The position numbers and the translations under genes were made by a program. This document shows positions 1-6,898 of a stretch of 64,000 nucleotides of DNA, in pieces. The stretch is from Mycobacterium terramassiliense. Lineage in GTDB: Bacteria; Actinomycetota; Actinomycetes; Mycobacteriales; Mycobacteriaceae. Numbering within the stretch: the stretch's first letter is position 1; every line of letters starts with the position of its first letter. The notes under the pieces were generated by a model. The model saw only the letters and a program-made list of their open reading frames with translations, was not told the DNA's origin and did not search any database. The stretch spans positions 1,461,772-1,525,771 of the forward strand of contig NZ_LT717701.1 of NCBI RefSeq assembly GCF_900157385.1. Direction: 5' to 3'.

Positions 1-529
1 CGTCGCCCAAAACCGAACGGGCAGTAGCGGTGTGGTCCGGGGTGACCAGGTAGGGATGGGCGCCGCGGGCGCGCGTGGCCGACAGGGCCAGCATCTTCGG
101 GCCCAGCGCGGCGAGGACCCGCGCGTCGGCGGGCACCGGTCGCGGCGCCGCGTCCAACCCGTCCAGGAACGACGCCGTCGCCGCCAGCGGCTTGCGGTAC
201 CTCCCTGGCTGGCCGGCGTCGATCAGCGGCGCGTGGCTGACTCCGATGCCCAGCAGGAAGCGGTCGCCGTGCTCGGCGGTCAGGGCGTCATAGGAGGCGG
301 CGACGTCGTCGGGCGAGTGCATCCACAGGTTGAGGATCCCCGTGGCGATCATGGTCCGTCGCGTCGCGCCGAGCAGGCGGCCGACCGCGTCGAACACCGG
401 TCCGCCCACGTCGGGAATCCACAGCGCGGTGAAGCCCAGCTCGTCCAATTCCGCTGCCGCATCGGCGCTTTCGGATGGGTCGCCGTAGCGCAGCTGGCTG
501 CTCCAGATTCCGACACCGGCAAGGTCCAT
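1..529 (-). CDS. LLM-class F420-dependent oxidoreductase (C-terminus cut by window edge)
   Basis: The first 176 residues are present; the rest lies beyond base 1. The start is the ATG ending at 529, behind a GGAAGGA ribosome site, and opens MDLAGVGIWS. The fold is the luciferase-like TIM barrel: an early WIPDVGG stretch, then TRRTMIATGILNLW and GDRFLLGIGVSHAPL, the pattern of mycobacterial F420-dependent oxidoreductases that reduce a substrate with F420H2. The gene starts 19 nt after the stop of the FAD monooxygenase on the same strand, so the two are probably one operon under the divergent TetR regulator. Substrate is unknown. FMN use cannot be excluded from a partial sequence. Confidence 0.85.
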   Translation of the reverse strand, partial: MDLAGVGIWSSQLRYGDPSESADAAAELDELGFTALWIPDVGGPVFDAVGRLLGATRRTMIATGILNLWMHSPDDVAASYDALTAEHGDRFLLGIGVSHAPLIDAGQPGRYRKPLAATASFLDGLDAAPRPVPADARVLAALGPKMLALSATRARGAHPYLVTPDHTATARSVLGD

Positions 530-548
530 CGGCGATCCTTCCTTCGTG

Positions 549-1751
549 TCAAACCTCGTCGTAGTCGGGCACCGGCATCGAGTCGTACATCCGCACGCCC
601 TTGGTGTTGAGCTTGGCCAGCGCCCTGGAGAGCGAGCCCGGCATCAACGAGACTAGCTGCAGCCCGCGGGTCAACGCCCAAACTCCCGCCCGGGAGCCCG
701 GGATGATGGTCCGGGCGGCACCGCGCGCGAAGGCCCGGCTGAGGTGCACGGGCTCGCGCATCTGCAGCTCGTAGGCGGCGAAGGCGCGCAGGTGATCCCC
801 GTCCGCCCGGGCCAGCTCACCCGCCAGCACGTAGGCGCCGAGGACCGCCAGGCTGGTGCTGCCGCCGACCGCGGGACCGGGGCAGTAGCCGGCGTCACCG
901 ACGAGGGTGACCCGCCGGCGCGACCAGATGTTCATGCTGAGTTGGCTGATCGCGTCGAAGTAGAAGGCCGGCGTCCGGTCGATTTCCTCCAGCCAGCGGT
1001 CCACCCGGGGATCCATGCCCGTGTATGCGTCGCGCAGTATCTCCTTTTGCCGCAACGAGTCTCGGTGATGGTAGTCCAGCTCGGTTTTGCGGCGGAACAT
1101 GAACACCACGCGGGCGTCGTCCAGGTGTTCCGCGGTGTAGATCGCCGCGAGTCGGCCGACGCCGATGTGGCCGACCATCTCTTTGGGTGTGGCCAGCGAC
1201 TTAGGCGCCGATACCACCGCCAGGTAGCCGCCGAGGAATCGGGTCAGGCTGTCCTCCTCGCCGAAGGTCAGCCGCCGGACATTGGAATGCAGGCCGTCGG
1301 CGCCGACGATGACGTCGAATCTGCGGGCCGGGGAGCGCTCGAACGTCACGTCGCCGTCGTGGTCGATGGCCGTGATGGAGTCGCCGAAGAGGTACTCCAC
1401 GTCGTCACGGGCGGCGTCATAGTAGATCTCGCTGAGATCGTCGCGCATGATCTCCACGTGGCGGTCGGATGCGACGCCAATGAGCTTGGTGAGGTCGACC
1501 TCGGTGGCTCGCGGCCGGCCTTCCCGATACATGGTCATGCGATCGGTTCCGGTGGCGAGCGCCTCGATGCGCGGCAGGACGCCCATCTGCGCGGAGATCT
1601 CCATCGCGGGACGGAACAAGTCGACGGCGTGGCCGCCGGTCTTGCGCAGCGTGGGTGCGCGCTCGACCACCGTGACGTCGAAACCATGCCTGGCCAGCCA
1701 GTACGCCAGCACCGGCCCGGCGATGCTGGCACCGGAGATCAGAACTCGCAC
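549..1751 (-). CDS. FAD-dependent monooxygenase (PHBH/Tet(X)-like)
   Basis: This 400-residue protein is an aromatic-ring-hydroxylase-type flavoprotein. The N-terminal Rossmann motif is SGASIAGPVLAYWLARHGF (about residues 6-24), the middle carries VIVGADGLHS (the DG motif), and the second FAD motif is VTLVGDAGYCPGP near residue 285, all in family order. The start is GTG at 1751 behind a GAGGAGGT site. Such enzymes use NAD(P)H and oxygen to hydroxylate small aromatics, polyketides or antibiotics; this substrate cannot be told. It is the first gene of a two-gene operon divergent from a TetR regulator, with operator-like repeats just upstream, so induction by its substrate is likely. Confidence 0.88.
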   Translation of the reverse strand: MRVLISGASIAGPVLAYWLARHGFDVTVVERAPTLRKTGGHAVDLFRPAMEISAQMGVLPRIEALATGTDRMTMYREGRPRATEVDLTKLIGVASDRHVEIMRDDLSEIYYDAARDDVEYLFGDSITAIDHDGDVTFERSPARRFDVIVGADGLHSNVRRLTFGEEDSLTRFLGGYLAVVSAPKSLATPKEMVGHIGVGRLAAIYTAEHLDDARVVFMFRRKTELDYHHRDSLRQKEILRDAYTGMDPRVDRWLEEIDRTPAFYFDAISQLSMNIWSRRRVTLVGDAGYCPGPAVGGSTSLAVLGAYVLAGELARADGDHLRAFAAYELQMREPVHLSRAFARGAARTIIPGSRAGVWALTRGLQLVSLMPGSLSRALAKLNTKGVRMYDSMPVPDYDEV

Positions 1752-1770
1752 GGCGACCTCCTCGCACTTA

Positions 1771-1813
1771 CTTAACGTTCGGTAAGCCTAACACGGGGTT
1801 TACCTATCGGTAA
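1771..1813. promoter_or_regulatory. Two TetR operator-like inverted repeats
   Basis: Between the divergent monooxygenase and tetR genes lie CTTAACGTTCGGTAAG (1771-1786, imperfect palindrome with CTTA/TAAG and CG/CG arms) and TTACCTATCGGTAA (1800-1813, perfect TTACC/GGTAA arms). Both share a TTAnC...GGTAA pattern, as expected of two binding sites for one dimeric repressor. The second sits just upstream of the tetR -10 box. That the neighbouring TetR protein binds here is inference. Confidence 0.65.
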
Positions 1814-1819
1814 GTCAGT

Positions 1820-1825
1820 TAAGCT
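1820..1825 (+). promoter_or_regulatory. Putative leaderless -10 box of tetR
   Basis: TAAGCT matches the mycobacterial -10 consensus TANNNT and lies exactly at -12 to -7 of the GTG at 1832. There is no ribosome site, so the mRNA probably begins at the start codon. Confidence 0.5.
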
Positions 1826-1831
1826 CGTGGG

Positions 1832-2368
1832 GTGAGCAAGCCCCGGTCCGGCACACGAGAGCGTATCCAAGAGGTCGCCCGGGAGTTGTTCGTGCAGCGG
1901 GGTGTGCAGCGCACCAGCCTGCAGGACATCGCGGACAAACTGGGGATCACCAAACCCGCGTTGTACTACCACTTCCCGTCACGCGAAGACCTGGTGCGCA
2001 GCATCCTGGTGCCGTTGATCGACGAGGGTGAGCGCTTCGTCGATGACCAGGAACGCCGCGGCCAACCCGACGCCCGTACGTTGCTCGAGGGTTATTTCGA
2101 TTTCCACTACCGACACCGCCAGGACTTGGTCCTGGTGCTGGCGGAATTGACGATGCTGGCCGACCTTGGCCTCATCGACAAGGTGCTGGCATGGCGTGAC
2201 CGGCTCGGGAAGCTGGTGTTCGGTCCGCGGCCAACGCTCGAGCAGTCAACGCGCGCGGTGGTGGCGTTCGGCGGCCTGCAGGACTGCTGCCTACAGTTTC
2301 CCGACGCCCCATACGCAGTCTTGCGCGAGACCTCGGTTCAGGCGGCGCTCGACGCGCTGGGCGTGTGA
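1832..2368 (+). CDS. TetR-family transcriptional regulator
   Basis: This 178-residue protein has an N-terminal helix-turn-helix reading RTSLQDIADKLGITKPALYYHF (about residues 30-51), the hallmark of TetR regulators, followed by a helical ligand-binding domain. It starts at GTG 1832 without a ribosome site, preceded at the right distance by TAAGCT. It is divergent from the monooxygenase-oxidoreductase operon and the gap holds two matching inverted repeats, so it most likely represses that operon and itself until a ligand binds. The ligand is unknown. Confidence 0.92.
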   Translation: MSKPRSGTRERIQEVARELFVQRGVQRTSLQDIADKLGITKPALYYHFPSREDLVRSILVPLIDEGERFVDDQERRGQPDARTLLEGYFDFHYRHRQDLVLVLAELTMLADLGLIDKVLAWRDRLGKLVFGPRPTLEQSTRAVVAFGGLQDCCLQFPDAPYAVLRETSVQAALDALGV

Positions 2369-2375
2369 CGTCGGG

Positions 2376-2654
2376 TTACGACGTTCCTGCCCCGCTCGCG
2401 GTGCTCTGGTCCTGGGCGTTCTGGGTGAAGATGTCGCCGGACGTCTGGCCGTTGTCGTTGACGAAATTGGTGTCGTCAGTGGCGAACGGCGCAGTGACCG
2501 AGGGGCCGGACGCGACAGCCGTTGCGGTGCCGGTCGGCTGCGCGGCGCCGAACAACGCGAGTGTCGCGGCGGCCGCGGCGCCGGCGAAGATCAGTTGCGC
2601 CGCGCGGATTCGCCGACGCCGGGATGGATTGATTTGGAGCCCGAGTTTTGTCAT
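2376..2654 (-). CDS. Small secreted protein of unknown function
   Basis: This 92-residue protein starts with a basic region (PSRRRRIRAAQ) followed by a hydrophobic alanine-rich segment (about residues 20-38), a likely signal peptide. The mature part is short, polar and rich in Thr, Asp, Asn and Gln (TDDTNFVNDNGQTSGDIF). No family is recognised. It converges with tetR, the stop codons being only a few bases apart, and lies downstream of the sigma factor gene on the same strand with a 44-nt gap. A reading frame on the opposite strand overlaps it, but the signal-peptide pattern favours this strand. Confidence 0.6.
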   Translation of the reverse strand: MTKLGLQINPSRRRRIRAAQLIFAGAAAAATLALFGAAQPTGTATAVASGPSVTAPFATDDTNFVNDNGQTSGDIFTQNAQDQSTASGAGTS

Positions 2655-2698
2655 GCATTCTGTTTAGGGCTCGGCGGTCAGCGGAGGCTGGGCGCCAC

Positions 2699-3835
2699 CT
2701 ATCGATCCGGTGTGAGTTCTTCCGGTCCCGGCGGCACCACAGCCGTGGCCGACGGATGCGCGGATCTCGCTTCGCGTGATGCCACCGGATCATCGGGCAG
2801 GATGCGCGGTAGGCCGAAACTCGCCAGCACCGCAACGTCAAACCGGATCACTTCACTGATGAGGTCACCGGCGACGGTCAGCACGATGATTCCCACCGGG
2901 CGCCACGCGCCGGCGGTCGTATCGGCGACGTACGCGGCGAATGCAGGCTGACGATTGGCGCGGGTGTGGATCACGCGCAGCTTTCGTCCCGGCGGTGGGG
3001 TGATCGCTGCGAAGAACCGTCCGGCCGCGGCTCGGCCCTGGTATTCGAACGGCATCGGCGGCATTTTGACCCATGCGTCCTCGCTGAGCATCGCCACGAT
3101 CCCGGGCACGTCGTGCGCGGTGAATGCCTCGACGAATCGTTGGACTATGCGCTGTTCCTCGGCCGAGCCGGCAGCCGGTGCGGTGCCGCGCTGCCGGTCG
3201 AGTTTCGCGTTGGCCCGCAACGTCGCACGGGCTCGTTTCAGCGCGCTGGTAACGGAATCCTCGGTGGTATCGAGGATGTACGCCGCCTCACTGGCCCGAT
3301 AGCCGAGGACGTCGCGCAGGATCAGCACAGCGCGCTGCAGGGGCGGTAGCAGCTGGAGCGCGGTGATGAACGCCAGCGAGATCGCTTCACGCGTCGCGGC
3401 CACGGCGTCGGGGCCCGGCGCGTCGTCGGGGAGTTCGTCAAGCAAAACGTCAGGATAGGGCTGCAGCCAGGTCACTTCGCTGATTCGTGAAGGCTCCGGG
3501 GGTTCCACGCCCGCGACGGTCCTCACCGCAACCGGCCGGCGGGCGCCCGCACGCAGCGCGTCGAGGCTACGGTTCGTCGCCACCCGGTATAACCAGGTGC
3601 GCAAAGCCGCGCGCCCCTCGAAACCCCCGAGCCCTTGCCATGCGGACAGCAAGGTTTCTTGAACCGCGTCCTCGGCGTCTTGAATAGAACCGAGGATCCG
3701 GTAGCAGTGGACGTGCAGTTCACGACGGTACGGGGCGACGAGCGATTCGAATGCCGCGGCGTCACCAGTTCGCGCACGGGCCAGCAGACCCGCCGCCACA
3801 TCCTCACCATCGCAATCACTCTCGTACCGATCCAT
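2699..3835 (-). CDS. ECF-type sigma factor with C-terminal SnoaL-like domain
   Basis: About 378 residues from the ATG at 3835, chosen because GGAGGGCAGGGA lies just upstream; longer starts (3859, 3943) are possible. Sigma region 2 reads EPYRRELHVHCYRILG-like (VAPYRRELHVHCYRIL) then DAEDAVQETLLSAWQGL and LRTWLYRVATNRSLDALR; region 4 reads LPPLQRAVLILRDVLGYRASEAAYIL. The last 150 or so residues form a SnoaL/NTF2-like domain (RFVEAFTAHDVPGIVAMLSEDAWVKMPP). This is the SigG/SigX5-like (TIGR02960) type, in which the tail is thought to replace a separate anti-sigma factor. It is divergent from YCII and SRPBCC genes, a partnership common for such sigma factors. Confidence 0.88.
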   Translation of the reverse strand: MDRYESDCDGEDVAAGLLARARTGDAAAFESLVAPYRRELHVHCYRILGSIQDAEDAVQETLLSAWQGLGGFEGRAALRTWLYRVATNRSLDALRAGARRPVAVRTVAGVEPPEPSRISEVTWLQPYPDVLLDELPDDAPGPDAVAATREAISLAFITALQLLPPLQRAVLILRDVLGYRASEAAYILDTTEDSVTSALKRARATLRANAKLDRQRGTAPAAGSAEEQRIVQRFVEAFTAHDVPGIVAMLSEDAWVKMPPMPFEYQGRAAAGRFFAAITPPPGRKLRVIHTRANRQPAFAAYVADTTAGAWRPVGIIVLTVAGDLISEVIRFDVAVLASFGLPRILPDDPVASREARSAHPSATAVVPPGPEELTPDR

Positions 3836-3891
3836 TCCCTGCCCTCCGCAGTCCAACATCACCTCGAAGGTAAGACGGCGCGGGGCGCCCG

Positions 3892-3918
3892 AACTGGGCG
3901 GTGCGGCACCGCCCAGTT
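3892..3918. promoter_or_regulatory. 27-bp perfect palindrome between sigma factor and YCII gene
   Basis: The left arm AACTGGGCGGTGC and right arm GCACCGCCCAGTT are fully complementary around one central G. It sits 57 nt upstream of the sigma start and 60 nt upstream of the YCII start. The right arm runs into a TTTT stretch, so it resembles an intrinsic terminator on the plus strand, but in a divergent promoter region an operator is at least as likely. Confidence 0.6.
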
Positions 3919-3978
3919 TTGGGCAGTCGCACCGACTACACAAACGACCGCAAGAGCGACGAAGGAAGGGATCGATCG

Positions 3979-4272
3979 ATGGCCGAGTTCATCTTCACGT
4001 ATCGGATGCCGCGGGACTACGCGATTGGCGATGCCGACACCATGCGCGCGTGGCAGGCGTGGTTCGCCGGGATCGGTGACGAGCTGATCGACATGGGCAA
4101 ACCCGCCCGGGCCGCCGAGACGGTCGGAAGCTGCGGCGAGGGAACCTGGCTGGGCGGCTTCTCGATTATCCGCGCCGACAGCGCCGAGCAGGCCCGAGAA
4201 ATCGCCGAACGGTGCCCCGGGCTGGCGTCCGGCGGCGGGGTCGAAGTCGGCTCGCTCGTAGAGATTCCCTGA
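3979..4272 (+). CDS. YCII/DGPF-family protein
   Basis: A 97-residue protein starting MAEFIFTYRMP at the ATG at 3979, with a GAAGGAAGGG site upstream. It matches the YCII-related (DGPF) fold: a short alpha-beta protein, with MRAWQAWFAGIGDELIDMGKP, then GGFSIIRADSAEQAREIAERCPGLASGG near the end. Families of this type are often encoded beside ECF sigma factors, as here, and are presumed sensor or enzymatic partners; the exact role is not known. An SRPBCC gene follows 23 nt later. Confidence 0.82.
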   Translation: MAEFIFTYRMPRDYAIGDADTMRAWQAWFAGIGDELIDMGKPARAAETVGSCGEGTWLGGFSIIRADSAEQAREIAERCPGLASGGGVEVGSLVEIP

Positions 4273-4295
4273 CACGAGAGAGGGGCACGTCCTTC

Positions 4296-4730
4296 ATGTA
4301 CGAAATCAGGCACCGGATCGGAATTCGCGCGCCGATGCGCGAGGTGCTCTCGGCCGTCAGCACACCTGAAGGCATCAGCAGATGGTGGAGCCGTGACGTC
4401 CGCGGCATTGCCGCCGACCAGTTCGCGGTTTACTTCGGCGGGCCCAAGCCATCGGGAGTGATGCGGGTGGACTGTGACTCACACGCATGCACTTGGACGT
4501 GCCTAAAGGGGCCGGCGGAATGGGCGGACACGACCATCGTGTTCGACCTCCGCCGCGACGGCGACGAGACCGTCGTCGTTTTCACGCACGCCGGATGGCG
4601 TGAACCCGTGGAGTTCATGCACCACTGCAGCACGAGGTGGGGCCAGTTTCTCCTCAGCCTGAAATCGACCCTGGAAGGCGGGCCGTCAACGCGCTGGCCC
4701 GACGACGTGGCGGTCAGTTCGTGGCGCTGA
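4296..4730 (+). CDS. SRPBCC (AHSA1-like) domain protein
   Basis: A 144-residue protein beginning MYEIRHRIGIRAPMREVLSA at the ATG at 4296, chosen because the domain begins there. It has the START/Bet v1-like pattern of AHSA1 proteins: the opening strand, TPEGISRWWSRDVRG, then a late strand with VVFTHAGWREP. These proteins bind hydrophobic ligands in a cavity. It follows the YCII gene by 23 nt and is probably co-transcribed with it under the divergent sigma factor. The ligand is unknown. Confidence 0.82.
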   Translation: MYEIRHRIGIRAPMREVLSAVSTPEGISRWWSRDVRGIAADQFAVYFGGPKPSGVMRVDCDSHACTWTCLKGPAEWADTTIVFDLRRDGDETVVVFTHAGWREPVEFMHHCSTRWGQFLLSLKSTLEGGPSTRWPDDVAVSSWR

Positions 4731-4841
4731 ACGGAAGCCTTGCAGTTTCGGCTCACATTGTCGCCGAGCCGCGTCTGACCGCCCGGCTCCTCCTCGCGGC
4801 GCTTCACGCCCCGGATCGTCGCCGGGCTAAAGTCCCTTGCT

Positions 4842-5831
4842 ATGCGCTTTGGTCTCTTCATTCCGCAGGGCTGGCGAATGGATCTGGTCGGCATCGAAAC
4901 CGACAAACACTGGGCGGTGATGCGCGACTTGGCCTCCTACGCCGACGACAGCGCATGGGACTCGCTGTGGGTCTACGACCACTTCCACACCGTCCCGATG
5001 CCGACGGGCGAAGCCACCCACGAGGCGTGGTCACTGATGGCGGCGTACGCGGCGACCACGTCGAGGATCAAACTCGGCCAGATGTGCACGGCGATGAGCT
5101 ACCGCAATCCGGTGTATCTGGCCAAGGTCGCCGCGACCGCCGACATCATCTCCGGCGGCCGGATCCAGATGGGCATCGGCGGCGGCTGGTACGAACACGA
5201 GTGGCGCGCTTACGGTTACGGCTTCCCCTCGGCCAAGGTGCGGTTGGGGCGGCTGGACGAAGGCGTACAGATCATGCGCGACGCCTGGCGCGACGGCAAA
5301 GTCAGTTTCAACGGCGAGCACTACCAGGTCGACGGCGCGATCGTCGCGCCGAAGCCGTTGCAGGACAACGGCATCCCGATGTGGATCGCAGGCGGCGGCG
5401 AGAAGGTGACCTTGCGCATCGCCGCGAAATACGCGCAGTACACCAATTTCACGCCCGAGCCCGAGGCGTTCGCGCACAAGTCGGAGGTGCTGGCCCGGCA
5501 TTGCCGCGAGGTGGGCACCGACTTCGACGCGATCGTGCGTTCGGCGAACGTCACCGCCCTGCTCGGTACGTCGGACGACGACGTCAGGGACCGGTTGAAG
5601 CGGGTGCGCGACCGCATGGTCGGCTACGTGCCCGAGGCGGTGGCCGACGCGATGATCGCCGGTGGCAGCGGGCCGGATTCGGCCACTGGCACACCGGAAC
5701 AGGTGATCGAGCGGATCGCGAAGATCCGCGACCTGGGCTGCGAGTACGCGATCTGCTACTTCCCGGATGCCGCCTACGACCGTTCCGGCATCGAGTTGTT
5801 CGAGCGGGAAGTCATTCCCGCACTGAGCTAG
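4842..5831 (+). CDS. LLM-class F420-dependent oxidoreductase
   Basis: A complete 329-residue luciferase-like protein. It opens MRFGLFIPQGWRMDL, then WDSLWVYDHFHTVP (the barrel strand with the typical DHF), IKLGQMCTAMSYRNP, GRIQMGIGGGWYEHEW and PMWIAGGGEKVTLRIAAKY, all characteristic of F420-dependent oxidoreductases. The substrate is unknown. The first repeat unit of the downstream 54-bp array begins at its TAG stop, at 5829. The antibiotic-monooxygenase-like gene converges on it from the other side of the array. Confidence 0.9.
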   Translation: MRFGLFIPQGWRMDLVGIETDKHWAVMRDLASYADDSAWDSLWVYDHFHTVPMPTGEATHEAWSLMAAYAATTSRIKLGQMCTAMSYRNPVYLAKVAATADIISGGRIQMGIGGGWYEHEWRAYGYGFPSAKVRLGRLDEGVQIMRDAWRDGKVSFNGEHYQVDGAIVAPKPLQDNGIPMWIAGGGEKVTLRIAAKYAQYTNFTPEPEAFAHKSEVLARHCREVGTDFDAIVRSANVTALLGTSDDDVRDRLKRVRDRMVGYVPEAVADAMIAGGSGPDSATGTPEQVIERIAKIRDLGCEYAICYFPDAAYDRSGIELFEREVIPALS

Positions 5832-6016
5832 GAGCGATCGCGAGCGCGGCGGGGCCGGGCGAAGCGGGTCGCGACCAATAGCTAGGAGCGATCGCGAGCG
5901 CGGCGGAGCCGGGCGAAGCGGGTCGCGACCAATAGCTAGGAGCGATCGCGAGCGCGGCGGAGCCGGGCGAAGCGGGTCGCGACCAATAGCTAGGAGCGGG
6001 TCGCGAGCAGCGGCTA
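5829..6016. repeat. Three 54-bp tandem repeats plus a partial copy, between convergent genes
   Basis: Units begin at 5829, 5883 and 5937, each 54 bp and nearly identical (one G/A change in the first), with a degenerate fourth from 5991. Each starts TAGGAGCGATCGCGAGCGCG and ends with GGGTCGCGACCAATAGC. TCGCGA occurs near each end, so every unit can fold into a hairpin. The stop codon of the upstream gene is the first TAG, and the stop of the convergent gene lies in the last copy. A related array is at 28215-28350. Confidence 0.9.
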
Positions 6017-6307
6017 GATGTCGGTGGTGACGTAGCGCGTCTTCACCGGCGGCGCGGCCAGCAGCGGGGGCAACTCGGTCAGTTTGCCCTCGCCGGCCCG
6101 GAAGGCGCGATACGCCTCGTCGTGTTCGACGCTCTGCCAGAGTTCGTAGATCAGCCAGTGCGCCTCGTCGTCCTCGTCGACGAGCACGTCGGTCTGAAGG
6201 TTGCCCGCGAATGCGCGGGTGTCCTTGAGCGCCCGTCCCATCACTTCGCGCGCCGCCTGCACCGCGTCGGGCTTGAGCCTGAGTTCGAGTGTCACCGTCA
6301 CCGGCAT
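6014..6307 (-). CDS. Antibiotic biosynthesis monooxygenase (ABM) domain protein
   Basis: A 97-residue protein from the ATG at 6307, behind TGAGGAGACC. It is a ferredoxin-like single-domain fold: MPVTVTLELRLKPD, then DTRAFAGNLQTDVLVDEDDEAHWLIYELWQSVEHDEAYRAF, the standard ABM pattern with the late W and E residues. Family members include cofactor-free monooxygenases and haem-degrading or redox proteins; the role here cannot be specified. Its stop lies inside the last repeat of the 54-bp array. An open frame continues far upstream but only reflects antisense of the thiolase gene. Confidence 0.82.
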   Translation of the reverse strand: MPVTVTLELRLKPDAVQAAREVMGRALKDTRAFAGNLQTDVLVDEDDEAHWLIYELWQSVEHDEAYRAFRAGEGKLTELPPLLAAPPVKTRYVTTDI

Positions 6308-6390
6308 GGTGGTCTCCTCACGTCGCACGGATCCTCGCCAAGATAGCCCGGTCGGCAAGCGGGCGGGGACCCGCATGGTGAGGAGAATGT

Positions 6391-6423
6391 GGTTTCCACT
6401 TTCCGGAAACCTGTTATACGGTT
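6391..6423. promoter_or_regulatory. Nested palindromes upstream of the OB-fold/thiolase operon
   Basis: GGTTTCC (6391-6397) and GGAAACC (6405-6411) are complementary arms; within them TTTCCGGAAA is a perfect 10-bp palindrome (6400-6409), and AACCTGTTATACGGTT (6408-6423) has AACC/GGTT arms around a -10-like core. These look like overlapping operator and promoter elements between the divergent ABM gene and the OB-fold gene. The regulator is not identified. Confidence 0.45.
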
Positions 6424-6475
6424 CAGTGAGCAATATTCTTTTGCCCACCGTGGACGCTCCTGGAGGATCCCCCCG

Positions 6476-6889
6476 ATGCAGAAGGCACTCGCCCCCGAAA
6501 TCTCCACTTGGCCCGACGAGAACCCGCAGCTCATCGGGAGTCGCTGCGGCAACTGCGGGGCCACGACCTTTCCGGTGCAGCAGTGGTGCCCGCGCTGTAG
6601 CGGCGGTGAGATGACGGAGTTGTTGTTGCCGCGCCGCGGAACCCTGGTCGCGTGGACCACCCAGGGATTCCCGCCGGGGGCGCCCTTCGCCGGCCCGACC
6701 GGCAACGACTTCGTGCCGTTCGGCGTGGGCCTGGTCCAGCTGGGCGACATCATTCGGGTCGAGGGACGGCTGACCGAAAACGACCCGGCGAAGCTGCAGT
6801 TCGGTCAGGAGGTCGAGCTGACCATGGTGCCGCTGACCACCGACGCCGACGGCGCCGAGGTCATGACGTTCGCCTTCCAACCGGTCTAG
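6476..6889 (+). CDS. Zn-ribbon OB-fold (DUF35) protein, thiolase partner
   Basis: A 137-residue protein starting at the ATG at 6476, behind TGGAGGATCC. Near the N-terminus is a four-cysteine zinc ribbon (RCGNCG and WCPRCSG) followed by an OB-fold domain. DUF35 proteins typically sit beside a thiolase and form a complex with it, or with an acyl-CoA hydratase, channelling acyl-CoA substrates; in actinobacteria such pairs act in steroid side-chain and fatty acid breakdown. The thiolase gene starts 9 nt after this stop, so they are almost certainly one transcript. Which acyl-CoA is handled cannot be seen. Confidence 0.88.
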   Translation: MQKALAPEISTWPDENPQLIGSRCGNCGATTFPVQQWCPRCSGGEMTELLLPRRGTLVAWTTQGFPPGAPFAGPTGNDFVPFGVGLVQLGDIIRVEGRLTENDPAKLQFGQEVELTMVPLTTDADGAEVMTFAFQPV

Positions 6890-6898
6890 GAGCCTCAG

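Noticed and set aside
1-610. Plus-strand open frame at the window start
   Set aside because: It is antisense to the F420-type oxidoreductase, which has clear barrel motifs and a ribosome site.
2365-2667. Plus-strand open frame overlapping the small secreted protein
   Set aside because: The minus frame has a basic-plus-hydrophobic signal peptide; the plus frame has no recognisable feature, although the choice is not certain.
6400-6423. KstR-type operator before the OB-fold gene
   Set aside because: The TnnAACnnGTTnnA pattern is not matched.
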